This document shows, piece after piece, positions 34,690 to 41,994 of a DNA stretch of 64,000 nt. The notes beneath the pieces are model-generated. The model made no database searches and was not told the origin of the DNA. It saw only the letters and a program-made list of their open reading frames with translations. The stretch is from positions 62,001 through 126,000 of the forward strand of contig JAUYCX010000035.1 in NCBI GenBank assembly GCA_030692045.1, written 5' to 3'. Made by a program: the position numbers and the translations under genes. Source of the DNA: Candidatus Omnitrophota bacterium (GTDB lineage: Bacteria > Omnitrophota > Gorgyraeia > JAUYCX01). The stretch's first letter is position 1, and each line of letters begins with the position of its first letter.

Positions 34690-35297
34690 ACCATCTGTTA
34701 TTAACCATCCCATTTTTCTTTGCGGCAATAATTATTCACGAGTTTTCACATGGTTGGATGGCTTATAAATTAGGAGATCCTACCGCCAAATATTCAGGAA
34801 GATTAACGCTAAATCCTTTAGCACACATAGACCCTTTTGGTACGATTTTATTGCCGTTATTACTTTTGTTTCTTAATTCACCGGTAATTTTTGGTTGGGC
34901 AAAGCCAGTACCCATTAATTTCTGGAATTTGCGCCACCCTAAAAGAGATATGGTGTTGGTGGGTATTGCAGGCCCGTTAGCTAATTTTATCCTTGCATTT
35001 CTCTTAAGTTTATTTTTAAAGCTAAATTTATCTTCTGCTATAAGCATATGGTTAAGTAGCATAATCCTAGTAAACTTGGTATTGGGTGTATTTAATTTAA
35101 TACCTATTCCACCTCTTGATGGCTCAAGAATCATCTCAGGAATAATGCCTGCAAGATTGGCAATAGTTTACAACCAGTTAGAGAGATACGGTGTAATAAT
35201 TATTTTTTTACTTTTATTTACCGGTGTGTTTGATAGATTAGTTTGGCCTTTTATCAACATCTTAGGAAAGTTGTTAGGAATAAATTTAAATGTCTAA
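34686..35297 (+). CDS. Site-2-protease-like zinc metalloprotease (M50)
   Basis: 203 residues, about five to six membrane segments. Zinc site IIHEFSHGWMAYKLGDPTAK (HExxH) and NLIPIPPLDGSRI (third ligand Asp in LDG). The compact form without PDZ domain matches the FwdX/YwhC-like subfamily. Intramembrane substrate unknown. Overlaps aroB by 8 bases. Confidence 0.88.
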   Translation: MNHLLLTIPFFFAAIIIHEFSHGWMAYKLGDPTAKYSGRLTLNPLAHIDPFGTILLPLLLLFLNSPVIFGWAKPVPINFWNLRHPKRDMVLVGIAGPLANFILAFLLSLFLKLNLSSAISIWLSSIILVNLVLGVFNLIPIPPLDGSRIISGIMPARLAIVYNQLERYGVIIIFLLLFTGVFDRLVWPFINILGKLLGINLNV

Positions 35298-36390
35298 GAT
35301 AAAAAAAATAAAAGTAAACTTGGCTAAAAAAAGTTATGAGATTATTATTGGGAAAAGAATAATTTCGCATTTTGCTAAGTCTTTAAAAAGGCTTAACCTA
35401 GGAACTACTGCGGCCATAATTAGCAATAAAAGGATAAGAAAAAATATAGGAAGCAAAATTGAAGCAAATTTAAATAAAAACTCTTTTTTAGTTAAATTTT
35501 TTGAGATCCCAGACAGTGAAATGGCTAAGTCTGCCAAGGTAGCTTTGGGTTTAATTAAAACAATCGCCTCTTTTGATGTAAAAAGAAGGATTTTTATAGT
35601 TGCCCTTGGCGGTGGAGTTGTAGGAGACCTCTCTGGTTATGTGGCTGCTACTTATAAACGCGGCATTGCCTATGTTCAGGTTCCCACTACTTTCTTAAGC
35701 CAAATAGACTCAAGCATTGGTGGAAAGGTAGGCATTGATTTAGAAATTGGTAAAAATCTTGTGGGAGCTTTTCATCAGCCCAGGCTTGTCTTTAGCGATA
35801 TTTCATTTTTATCCAGTTTAGATTTAAGGCAAATACGCTCTGGATTGGCTGAGGCAATTAAGTATGCTGTTATAAAAGACAAGAATTTGTTTGAATTCTT
35901 AGAAAATAATTATACAAAGATTCTAAAATTCAATTTAGATGTTATTGAAGAAATTGTTTTTAAGTGCAGTAAAATCAAAGCCAAAATTGTAGAGGAGGAT
36001 GAACAAGAAGAAAAAGGCATCAGGACAATCTTAAATTTTGGCCATACAATTGGCCATGCCATAGAAGCCGCAGCCAACTATAAATTTTATACTCATGGCG
36101 AAGCAATTGGATTAGGCATGATTTGCAGCTCTGAAATTGCTTATAGATTAGGAATTTTAGAATTAAGTTCGTGTTTGCGTATAAAGAATTTAATCTCAAG
36201 GGTTGGGCTTCCCACTCAAATTAAGAATTTGAAGTTAAGTGATATTCTAAGTGCACTCACGCACGATAAGAAATTTATCTTTGGCAAAAATCGCTTTGTT
36301 TTACCAAATGCAATTGGTAAGGTAAAAGTTTATCCGGATATTCCTTTGAAGTTAATTAGCTTTGTTGTAAAAAGTAGGTTATCTTCTTAG
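35290..36390 (+). CDS. aroB: 3-dehydroquinate synthase
   Basis: 366 residues. Second shikimate step. Motifs GGGVVGDLSGYVAATYKRG, PTTFLSQIDSSIGGKVG, GLAEAIKYAVI and LNFGHTIGHAIEAA (zinc histidines). Its stop is 1 base from the stop of the convergent gspB-like gene, with no terminator between. Confidence 0.95.
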   Translation: MSKIKKIKVNLAKKSYEIIIGKRIISHFAKSLKRLNLGTTAAIISNKRIRKNIGSKIEANLNKNSFLVKFFEIPDSEMAKSAKVALGLIKTIASFDVKRRIFIVALGGGVVGDLSGYVAATYKRGIAYVQVPTTFLSQIDSSIGGKVGIDLEIGKNLVGAFHQPRLVFSDISFLSSLDLRQIRSGLAEAIKYAVIKDKNLFEFLENNYTKILKFNLDVIEEIVFKCSKIKAKIVEEDEQEEKGIRTILNFGHTIGHAIEAAANYKFYTHGEAIGLGMICSSEIAYRLGILELSSCLRIKNLISRVGLPTQIKNLKLSDILSALTHDKKFIFGKNRFVLPNAIGKVKVYPDIPLKLISFVVKSRLSS

Positions 36391-36391
36391 G

Positions 36392-36829
36392 CTACTTCTG
36401 CGTAAGGATAGTAATCTTTCCTTTGGAATAAAGTTCCACTCTTTCTTTGGTGATGCTTAATATACGCATGTCCTGGATGTAATCTCCTTCTTTAAGTATT
36501 TGGTTGTTAATTAAGGCAAGATATTCTCCTTCCATAGAAATAATCCCATTTAGAACCAAAGTATTAGAGGAAGTTTGTTTGGAGATTTGGGGCAAATTTA
36601 TTGCTTTTAAAGTTTCTGTCGGTTTATTATTTTCAGGTTTTATATTTTTTATAACTGTTTTTTGACTTGAAGAATTAATTAGTAACATTAAAACAAACCC
36701 GCAACCCAAAAAACCTAAAGTAATAGAACCGATGCTAAGCCAAAGCCAAATATTATTTTTGTTTTTAACGCTGTTAGGCATTGGGAATTGGTTTTGAACC
36801 TTTTTTAAGGCATCATAGATTATGCTCAT
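36392..36829 (-). CDS. GspB-like type II secretion assembly protein
   Basis: 145 residues. Starts SIIYDALKKVQ, one membrane helix (about 28-50), proline/lysine linker, then a small beta domain (LVLNGIISMEGEYLALINNQ ... GKITIL), the T2SSB (GspB) pattern. Works with a GspA/ExeA ATPase, which is the gene directly upstream and overlaps by 4 bases. Confidence 0.8.
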   Translation of the reverse strand: MSIIYDALKKVQNQFPMPNSVKNKNNIWLWLSIGSITLGFLGCGFVLMLLINSSSQKTVIKNIKPENNKPTETLKAINLPQISKQTSSNTLVLNGIISMEGEYLALINNQILKEGDYIQDMRILSITKERVELYSKGKITILTQK

Positions 36830-37629
36830 CGAATTTCCTCAACGCATTTTTTAATTATTTCATAACTTATTTTTTTCGTTTCCTTTACAAAGCCAGACAA
36901 AAGCGCTCTATCGCAAACAACATTAGTTAATCGTGGAATCCCACACGAGAAAATAAATATTTCTTCAAGTGCCTCGGGCGTAAACTCGATTGTGCCATTT
37001 GAACCAGCAACATTTAAGCGATAAGCAATGTATTCCTTTAGTTCATCTTTTTCCAGTGGCAAGATGTGATAGCGGATGGCAATTCTTTGATTAAGTTGGC
37101 GAAGTTGGGTGAGAACAAGTTTTTGGTTTAATTCTGGCTGGCCAACTAGAATTATTTGAAGCAATTTTTCCTTATCAGTTTCCAGATTGGATAAAAGACG
37201 AATTTGTTCAAGCTGATTGGCTTTTAAGTTCTGTGCCTCGTCAATTATTAGTGCAACATTTCCTCCCTGGCTTGTTTCCTGAAGCAGAAATTTATTTAAT
37301 GAGCTTATTAGCGACATCTTTGTTTTGTTCTTTGGTATAATTCCTAAATCTTCAACAATTAGTTGTAGAAGTTGTGTCTCTGAAAAATTTGGATTTAAAA
37401 TAAATGCAGTTTTTATTTTCTTATCAAGCTTATCTAATAATGTTTTGCACAAGGTAGTTTTTCCTGTGCCAATTTCTCCAGTAATTAAAAGTATGCCCTT
37501 ACGCTCATTAATGCCATAAATAAGATGCGAGAATGCCTCTTTGTGGCGTTTGCTTAGAAAGAAAAAGGCAGGGTCAGAAGTGACATTAAAAGGTTTTTCT
37601 CTTAGGCCATAAAAGGTTTCATACATCAA
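36826..37629 (-). CDS. ExeA/GspA-type AAA ATPase
   Basis: 267 residues. YGLREKPFNVTSDPAFFFLS is the family start; Walker A ITGEIGTGKTTLCKTLL, Walker B ALIIDEAQNL, and FSCGIPRLTNVVCD near the end. In the family it helps build secretin channels with GspB. No secretin gene is here. ATG at 37629 or 37626; a promoter places the transcript start at or next to these codons. Confidence 0.88.
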   Translation of the reverse strand: MMYETFYGLREKPFNVTSDPAFFFLSKRHKEAFSHLIYGINERKGILLITGEIGTGKTTLCKTLLDKLDKKIKTAFILNPNFSETQLLQLIVEDLGIIPKNKTKMSLISSLNKFLLQETSQGGNVALIIDEAQNLKANQLEQIRLLSNLETDKEKLLQIILVGQPELNQKLVLTQLRQLNQRIAIRYHILPLEKDELKEYIAYRLNVAGSNGTIEFTPEALEEIFIFSCGIPRLTNVVCDRALLSGFVKETKKISYEIIKKCVEEIR

Positions 37630-37633
37630 ACAA

Positions 37634-37662
37634 ATTATATCAGGTTAAATTAAATTTGTAAA
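37634..37662 (-). promoter_or_regulatory. Sigma-70 promoter for the gspA-gspB pair (leaderless)
   Basis: On the minus strand TTTACA (37662-37657), 17 bp, TATAAT (37639-37634). The start site would fall about 37627, on the ATG itself, so the message looks leaderless. Confidence 0.75.
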
Positions 37663-37741
37663 CCTTATGTATGTTAAAGAAGAATAATCAGAAAGGGCTT
37701 AAATTATAAATAATTAAGCTCAAAATTCTGTCTAAAATATA

Positions 37742-37770
37742 TTGAAATTCAAATTAATTTATGTTATAGT
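37742..37770 (+). promoter_or_regulatory. Sigma-70-like promoter for the first PilZ gene
   Basis: TTGAAA at 37742-37747, 17 bp, TATAGT at 37765-37770. An 8 bp inverted repeat (atagccac ... gtggctat) then surrounds the leader and runs into the ATG at 37815. Nothing else was found in the 37663-37741 stretch. Confidence 0.65.
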
Positions 37771-37814
37771 TAAAACGGTGAATAGCCACGGCGCCAGAAA
37801 AGGTATTAGTGGCT

Positions 37815-38165
37815 ATGTCTATTATAAATTCAGATACAGAAAGAAGAAAATTTAGAAGGGCAAGTCTCGACACGCCATTAAGATACAAATTTAAACAAGC
37901 CAATGAGTTTGGCTCAACCATTACCCGCGATATCAGTGAGGGCGGATTAAAATTAAATTTAGAAAAATTTGTACCAATAAACACAGATTTTGTTTTAGAA
38001 TTAGGTTTAGATAAGCTCTCAAATATAATTAATGCTGTGGGAAAGGTGGTTTGGGTTACTAAGATACCTCACTCGGAACGTTATCAATTGGGTTTGGAGT
38101 TTCAAGAAATTAATGAGCAGCATAAAAGAGACATTAGTAGTTACATAAAATCTCACCGGTTTTAA
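37815..38165 (+). CDS. PilZ-domain protein
   Basis: 116 residues. RRKFRRASL supplies the RxxxR and DISEGGLKLNL the (D/N)xSxxG motif of cyclic-di-GMP-binding PilZ; VVWVTKIPHSERYQLGLEF completes the barrel. A GTG at 37809 is in frame. No other domain, so it acts through protein contact. One of two PilZ proteins around a tiny zinc-ribbon gene. Confidence 0.85.
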   Translation: MSIINSDTERRKFRRASLDTPLRYKFKQANEFGSTITRDISEGGLKLNLEKFVPINTDFVLELGLDKLSNIINAVGKVVWVTKIPHSERYQLGLEFQEINEQHKRDISSYIKSHRF

Positions 38166-38214
38166 AATTCCCTAAAATTTAATTTATTTTTTAAAAAAGG
38201 AGTGAAGATACATT

Positions 38215-38370
38215 ATGATTGAAGAACAACAAAAAACAGAGAAAAGCAATAATTGTGCTGGTTGTAATAAGCAGTTGACGAAACTTAAGCGCTATTATCG
38301 TGATGGAAAATATTATTGCGCTAAAAGGTGTTGGAAAGAGGCCTCCAAGGCAGGCAAAGAAGGAAAGTGA
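38215..38370 (+). CDS. Tiny zinc-ribbon-like protein
   Basis: 51 residues, strong ribosome binding site (AAGGAGTGA). A cysteine pair CAGC near residue 14, then KLKRYYRDGKYYCAKRCW giving a second pair C-x3-C, and a lysine-rich tail. Looks like a small metal-binding adaptor. It is 2 bases from the second PilZ start, so co-translated with it. No family recognised. Confidence 0.7.
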   Translation: MIEEQQKTEKSNNCAGCNKQLTKLKRYYRDGKYYCAKRCWKEASKAGKEGK

Positions 38371-38372
38371 CA

Positions 38373-38741
38373 ATGAGTGTAAACTATGACAATAATGAAA
38401 GAAGAAAATATTCAAGAGTTATTAAGAGTTTGCCTTTAAAGATAACCGGCGAAGATTTCGATATTGTTACTGAAACTAAGAATTTAAGCCCAAGTGGTGC
38501 TTATTGTCAAGTAAGTAAATATCTTGAGCCTTTAACCAAATTAAAAATAATTCTGCTTCTTCCTTTTAAAAGAAAGGAGAAGACTATTACCAAAAAAATT
38601 TCCTGCCAAGGGGTTGTTATAAGAACCGATAACATTCCTCTTAAGAAAGATTACTATAATATTGCGATTTATTTTAATGATATACAAAAAAAAGACCTGC
38701 ATAAAATCTCGGATTATATAACTTCCTTTATTAAAAAATAG
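38373..38741 (+). CDS. PilZ-domain protein, second copy
   Basis: 122 residues. NNERRKYSRVIKSLPLKI gives the RxxxR box; NLSPSGAYCQVSKYL the second motif with Ser and Gly retained. C-terminal KISDYITSFIKK helix resembles that of the first copy. ATG 38373 follows AAGGAAAG. Likely binds cyclic di-GMP. Confidence 0.82.
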   Translation: MSVNYDNNERRKYSRVIKSLPLKITGEDFDIVTETKNLSPSGAYCQVSKYLEPLTKLKIILLLPFKRKEKTITKKISCQGVVIRTDNIPLKKDYYNIAIYFNDIQKKDLHKISDYITSFIKK

Positions 38742-38785
38742 AAACTTTGAATTTTTAAGAATCCCCTCTTAAAAACTAAAATACC

Positions 38786-39319
38786 TTGGGTAAAATTCAA
38801 GAAGAAATTCCTGTAAAATTAATTGTGGGTTTTATTTTTTCTAAACAAGAAATTCTTAAGAAATCCTTTAGATCTTTAATTAAAAAATTTGGAAAAATAG
38901 ACTTTGAAAGTGAAAGATTGATTTTTAATTATTCAACCTATTATGAAAAAGAATTTGGTGAAGATTTAAAACGTAAATTCATTAGCTTTAATAAACTAAT
39001 CTTGCCAAGCAGATTAGCCAAAACAAAAAAATTTTGCAACTCATTAGAGTTAAAACTTTCAGAAAAAGGAAAGCGCCAGATAAATATTGATCCCGGATAT
39101 ATAAGTGCTTCAAAGCTGGTCTTAGCTACAACTAAGGATTTTGCCCATCGCATATATTTATCCATGGGCATATTTGCAGAATTAACTCTTAATTTTAGGG
39201 GTAATAGTTTTGCAGCTTGTGAGTGGACTTATCCTGATTATAAAACTCAAGAATACATTCAGATATTTAATCAAATTCGCTTAAATTATTTAAGACAACT
39301 TAAAGAAAATAATGTTTAA
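38786..39319 (+). CDS. DUF4416 protein
   Basis: 177 residues, TTG start. The C-terminal block GYISASKLVLATTKDFAHRI, YLSMGIFAELTL and WTYPDYKTQEYI is the DUF4416 hallmark. Function unknown. Overlaps the protease gene by 8 bases. Confidence 0.78.
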   Translation: MGKIQEEIPVKLIVGFIFSKQEILKKSFRSLIKKFGKIDFESERLIFNYSTYYEKEFGEDLKRKFISFNKLILPSRLAKTKKFCNSLELKLSEKGKRQINIDPGYISASKLVLATTKDFAHRIYLSMGIFAELTLNFRGNSFAACEWTYPDYKTQEYIQIFNQIRLNYLRQLKENNV

Positions 39320-40250
39320 GAAAATTATTGCAATATTATGTTGTATTTTTTTGTATGGCTGCGCCACTGTTTATAATCCTGCAACTCAAAAGCATGAATT
39401 TATTCTAATAGATACAAAAAGTGAGGTTTCTCTGGGTAAATCTTTGAGTCAGCAAATAGCTAAAGAATTCAAAATCTCAGATGATTTACAGCTAAGCAAT
39501 CGTTTAAAAAAAATTGCCAATAAAATTGCCGAAGTTTCTGACAGACAAGATTTGGAATATCATTTTTTTGTGATTGATGATAAGGAATTAAATGCCTTTG
39601 CTATTCCTGGGGGAAATGTCTATGTAAACACTGGTATATTAAATGCCGCTAATGATGATGAATTAGCTGCGGTTGTGGCGCATGAGGTTGGCCATATTGC
39701 TGCCAGACATTCAGTAAAAAAACTTCAGGCAGTATTGGGTTATCAGATTGTTATGAGTATTGCCTTAAGAGGCGCCAGCAGTCTAGACATAGCTAATGCT
39801 GTGGATGTGGTATTTGAACTCATAACACTTGGTTACAGTAGAGAAGATGAAAGATTAGCTGACAAACTAGCCATAAAGTATACCTACAAGTCTGGTTTTA
39901 ACCCTAAGGGAATGGTTACCTTTCTTTATAAATTAGATGCAGAGGCAAAAAAGAAAGGCAGGGGTTACCATTTAGTTTTCTTAAGTTCACATCCTCCTTT
40001 AGAGGAGAGAATAAAAAATATGAATAAAGAAATTTATGACCTTGAACATCCTTCTAAGCCTTCTGATGAAGCTTCTTTGCCAAAATTAGAACTAAGGCCA
40101 AGTAACACACAGTTGGCTTCTCAGCATTTTAACTTAAACTCATCCCAGAATCAATCCAGCAAGACTAGAAAAATTTGTCCCACTTGTAAGAAGGTCTATA
40201 GCGCAAAATATAATTTTTGTCCAATTGATGGAGCAAGGCTGGTCTACTAA
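39312..40250 (+). CDS. M48 metalloprotease lipoprotein with zinc-ribbon tail
   Basis: 312 residues. Lipoprotein signal ending LYGCATV. HExxH zinc site in VVAHEVGHIAARHSVKKL, third ligand Glu in SREDERLADKLA. Family LoiP/BepA-like periplasmic protease. Unusual C-terminus: CPTCKKVYSAKYNFCPIDG, a CxxC...CxxD ribbon after a low-complexity linker, odd for a periplasmic protein. Confidence 0.85.
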   Translation: MFKKIIAILCCIFLYGCATVYNPATQKHEFILIDTKSEVSLGKSLSQQIAKEFKISDDLQLSNRLKKIANKIAEVSDRQDLEYHFFVIDDKELNAFAIPGGNVYVNTGILNAANDDELAAVVAHEVGHIAARHSVKKLQAVLGYQIVMSIALRGASSLDIANAVDVVFELITLGYSREDERLADKLAIKYTYKSGFNPKGMVTFLYKLDAEAKKKGRGYHLVFLSSHPPLEERIKNMNKEIYDLEHPSKPSDEASLPKLELRPSNTQLASQHFNLNSSQNQSSKTRKICPTCKKVYSAKYNFCPIDGARLVY

Positions 40251-40263
40251 AGACTTAACTTCA

Positions 40264-40292
40264 TTGACACAGATAGTTTATTATGTTAACAT
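40264..40292 (+). promoter_or_regulatory. Promoter for the NIL-domain gene (leaderless)
   Basis: TTGACA at 40264-40269, 17 bp, TAACAT at 40287-40292 (overlapping alternative TATGTT). The ATG at 40303 would lie within a few bases of the start site and has no Shine-Dalgarno. Confidence 0.6.
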
Positions 40293-40302
40293 TTATCAAA
40301 CA

Positions 40303-40527
40303 ATGAAAACAAAAATAGAATTGACCTTTCCAGTCGAATTAAAAAACGAGCCGATAATTTATTATTTGGGCAATAAATTTAATATTATTCCAAATATAAT
40401 TGAGGCCTCCTTTTCTACAGATGTAGGTTGGGCCGTACTTATTTTAGAGGGAAAGGAATCAGAGATTAATAAAGCCTTGGCTTATCTGAAATCCAGAAAG
40501 ATTTCTATAAACATCAGGGAAAAATGA
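40303..40527 (+). CDS. Free-standing NIL-domain protein
   Basis: 74 residues: KIELTFPVELKNEPIIYYLG, FNIIPNIIEASFSTDVGWAV, then LILEGKESEINKALAYLKSR. This is the NIL domain usually found at the end of MetN-type ABC ATPases or with ferredoxins; here alone. Probably a small-ligand sensor; partner unknown. Confidence 0.78.
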   Translation: MKTKIELTFPVELKNEPIIYYLGNKFNIIPNIIEASFSTDVGWAVLILEGKESEINKALAYLKSRKISINIREK

Positions 40528-40609
40528 TGGTCTTATTGAAAAGTATAAGAAGTTTAACAAAGATTATATTGGTAAGTTGTGGATTCATTAAAGAAGGGGG
40601 ATTTGAAAG

Positions 40610-40759
40610 ATGAATGCTTCAATGCCTTTAAATATGGCTCCAGGAGCAGTTTTTATTGCAGGGATTATTCAATTAGCCTTTTTAATTTGGATAATAAGCT
40701 TTCCTATTATAATTATCCGTAAACTTAATCTTCTCATTGAATTAATTAAAAATAAATAG
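40610..40759 (+). CDS. Single-pass 49-residue membrane protein
   Basis: ATG 40610 with GGGGG 7-11 bases upstream. One long hydrophobic stretch (GAVFIAGIIQLAFLIWIISF, about residues 13-37) followed by a basic end (RKLN ... LIKNK). No family recognised; the reading frame and ribosome site argue it is real. Confidence 0.55.
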   Translation: MNASMPLNMAPGAVFIAGIIQLAFLIWIISFPIIIIRKLNLLIELIKNK

Positions 40760-40789
40760 ATTTAATTTTTTTAAGAACACATTTCTTAA

Positions 40790-41512
40790 ATGCATGAAAA
40801 CCATGATTTTAAAGTTATATATGAAGATGATGTAATTATCGTAGTAGATAAACCCTCAGGTATTTTAGTCATACCCGATTTTAAAAAACAGCATCCCACC
40901 TTAACAGATTTACTAAACAAAGAATTAATCCAACAGGGCAAAAGAATTAGAGCGCATCCCTGTCATCGAATAGATAGAGAAACCTCAGGTTTGGTTATTT
41001 TCTCTAAGGGTAAAAATAACCAGAAAATCATAATGCAGCAGTTTAAAGAGCATAAAGTTAAAAAACGTTATATTGCCTTTGTTCAAGGTCGATTAGACAA
41101 GAAAGGCGCTACAATTAAAGGTTACATAAGTAGTAGTTTTAAACATTCAAATCGGAATTTTAGAAAGAGGCCAAAATTGGCAATTACTGAATATAAGGTA
41201 TTAAAGGCAGGAGAGAATTTTAGCGTAGTTGAAGTTTGGCCAATCACAGGAAGGACAAATCAAATCCGCATCCAGTTTAAGCAATTAGGACACCCCTTGC
41301 TAGGAGAAAGAAAATACGCTTTTGGAAAAGATTTTAAATTAAAATTTAAGCGATTGGCTTTGCATGCTTCAAATATAGAATTCTTTCATCCTACTACAAA
41401 TGAAAAAATAAAATTATTTTCTAATTTGCCAAAAGATATGCTGGATTTTATTAGGCTTAAGTTTGGAGCTTTGGACGGTATCGATGAACTTCTGTTTAAA
41501 AAGGAAGGATAA
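40790..41512 (+). CDS. RluA-family pseudouridine synthase
   Basis: 240 residues. Catalytic Asp in HRIDRETSGLVIFSK; KKRYIAFVQG and TGRTNQIRIQFKQLGHPLLG are family motifs. No S4 domain. Target RNA not readable. Ends directly before the MazG-like gene. Confidence 0.9.
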   Translation: MHENHDFKVIYEDDVIIVVDKPSGILVIPDFKKQHPTLTDLLNKELIQQGKRIRAHPCHRIDRETSGLVIFSKGKNNQKIIMQQFKEHKVKKRYIAFVQGRLDKKGATIKGYISSSFKHSNRNFRKRPKLAITEYKVLKAGENFSVVEVWPITGRTNQIRIQFKQLGHPLLGERKYAFGKDFKLKFKRLALHASNIEFFHPTTNEKIKLFSNLPKDMLDFIRLKFGALDGIDELLFKKEG

Positions 41513-41806
41513 ATGAGTACAATAAAAGAATTAACTCGACTTTGTCATAAAATCGCCAAAGAAAAAGGCTTTTGGGATGAAAAAAGAAATTTAGGAGAAA
41601 TGTTAATGTTAGTTGTTACAGAACTTTCTGAGGCTATGGAGTCTTATCGAATTCAAGATAAAAAGAACTTTAATGAAGAAATAGCAGATAGCTTTATTAG
41701 GCTTTTTGATTTATGTGGAGGGTTAAAAATTGATATTGAGAAAGAAATAAGAAAAAAAATGTTTAAGAATAAAGCCCGGCCCTATAAACACGGTAAAATT
41801 TGTTGA
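41513..41806 (+). CDS. MazG-like nucleotide pyrophosphohydrolase
   Basis: 97 residues. Magnesium sites: TELSEAMESY (ExxE) and EEIADSFIRLFD (ExxD). Small MazG/RS21-C6 type that cleaves non-canonical or deoxy-NTPs. Starts on the base after the rluA-like stop. Confidence 0.85.
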   Translation: MSTIKELTRLCHKIAKEKGFWDEKRNLGEMLMLVVTELSEAMESYRIQDKKNFNEEIADSFIRLFDLCGGLKIDIEKEIRKKMFKNKARPYKHGKIC

Positions 41807-41848
41807 TTTCTTATGCCTATCTTTGTTAAACAATTTTGGAAAAATTTC

Positions 41849-41877
41849 TTGACTAAGGGTAAATTCTATTGTATATT
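41849..41877 (+). promoter_or_regulatory. Sigma-70 promoter for nadE
   Basis: TTGACT at 41849-41854, 17 bp, TATATT at 41872-41877. It produces a leader of about 110 bases containing the two hairpins below. Confidence 0.78.
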
Positions 41878-41898
41878 TAATATGTAATGACAAAGGGG

Positions 41899-41990
41899 TC
41901 TTCTGATAGCATTGTTGCTGTTAGAAGATTTTTGCATAATTGACAAAGGCGTCCAAAAACCAGACAGTTTGGTGAATGGACGCTTTTATT
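41899..41990 (+). promoter_or_regulatory. nadE leader with two terminator-like hairpins
   Basis: Hairpin 1: tcttct (41899-41904) with agaaga (41923-41928), inner agca-ttgt-tgct, followed by TTTTT. Hairpin 2: aaaggcgtcca (41945-41955) with tggacgctttt (41977-41987), an 11 bp stem followed by ATTT, ending 5-8 bases before the nadE ATG. No Shine-Dalgarno is present. Looks like an attenuator or an element controlling nadE start. Confidence 0.6.
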
Positions 41991-41994
41991 TAAT

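Noticed and set aside
37771-37814. c-di-GMP riboswitch ahead of the PilZ gene
   Set aside because: The stretch has GCCACGGCGCC and one inverted repeat, but it is too short and lacks the GEMM core.
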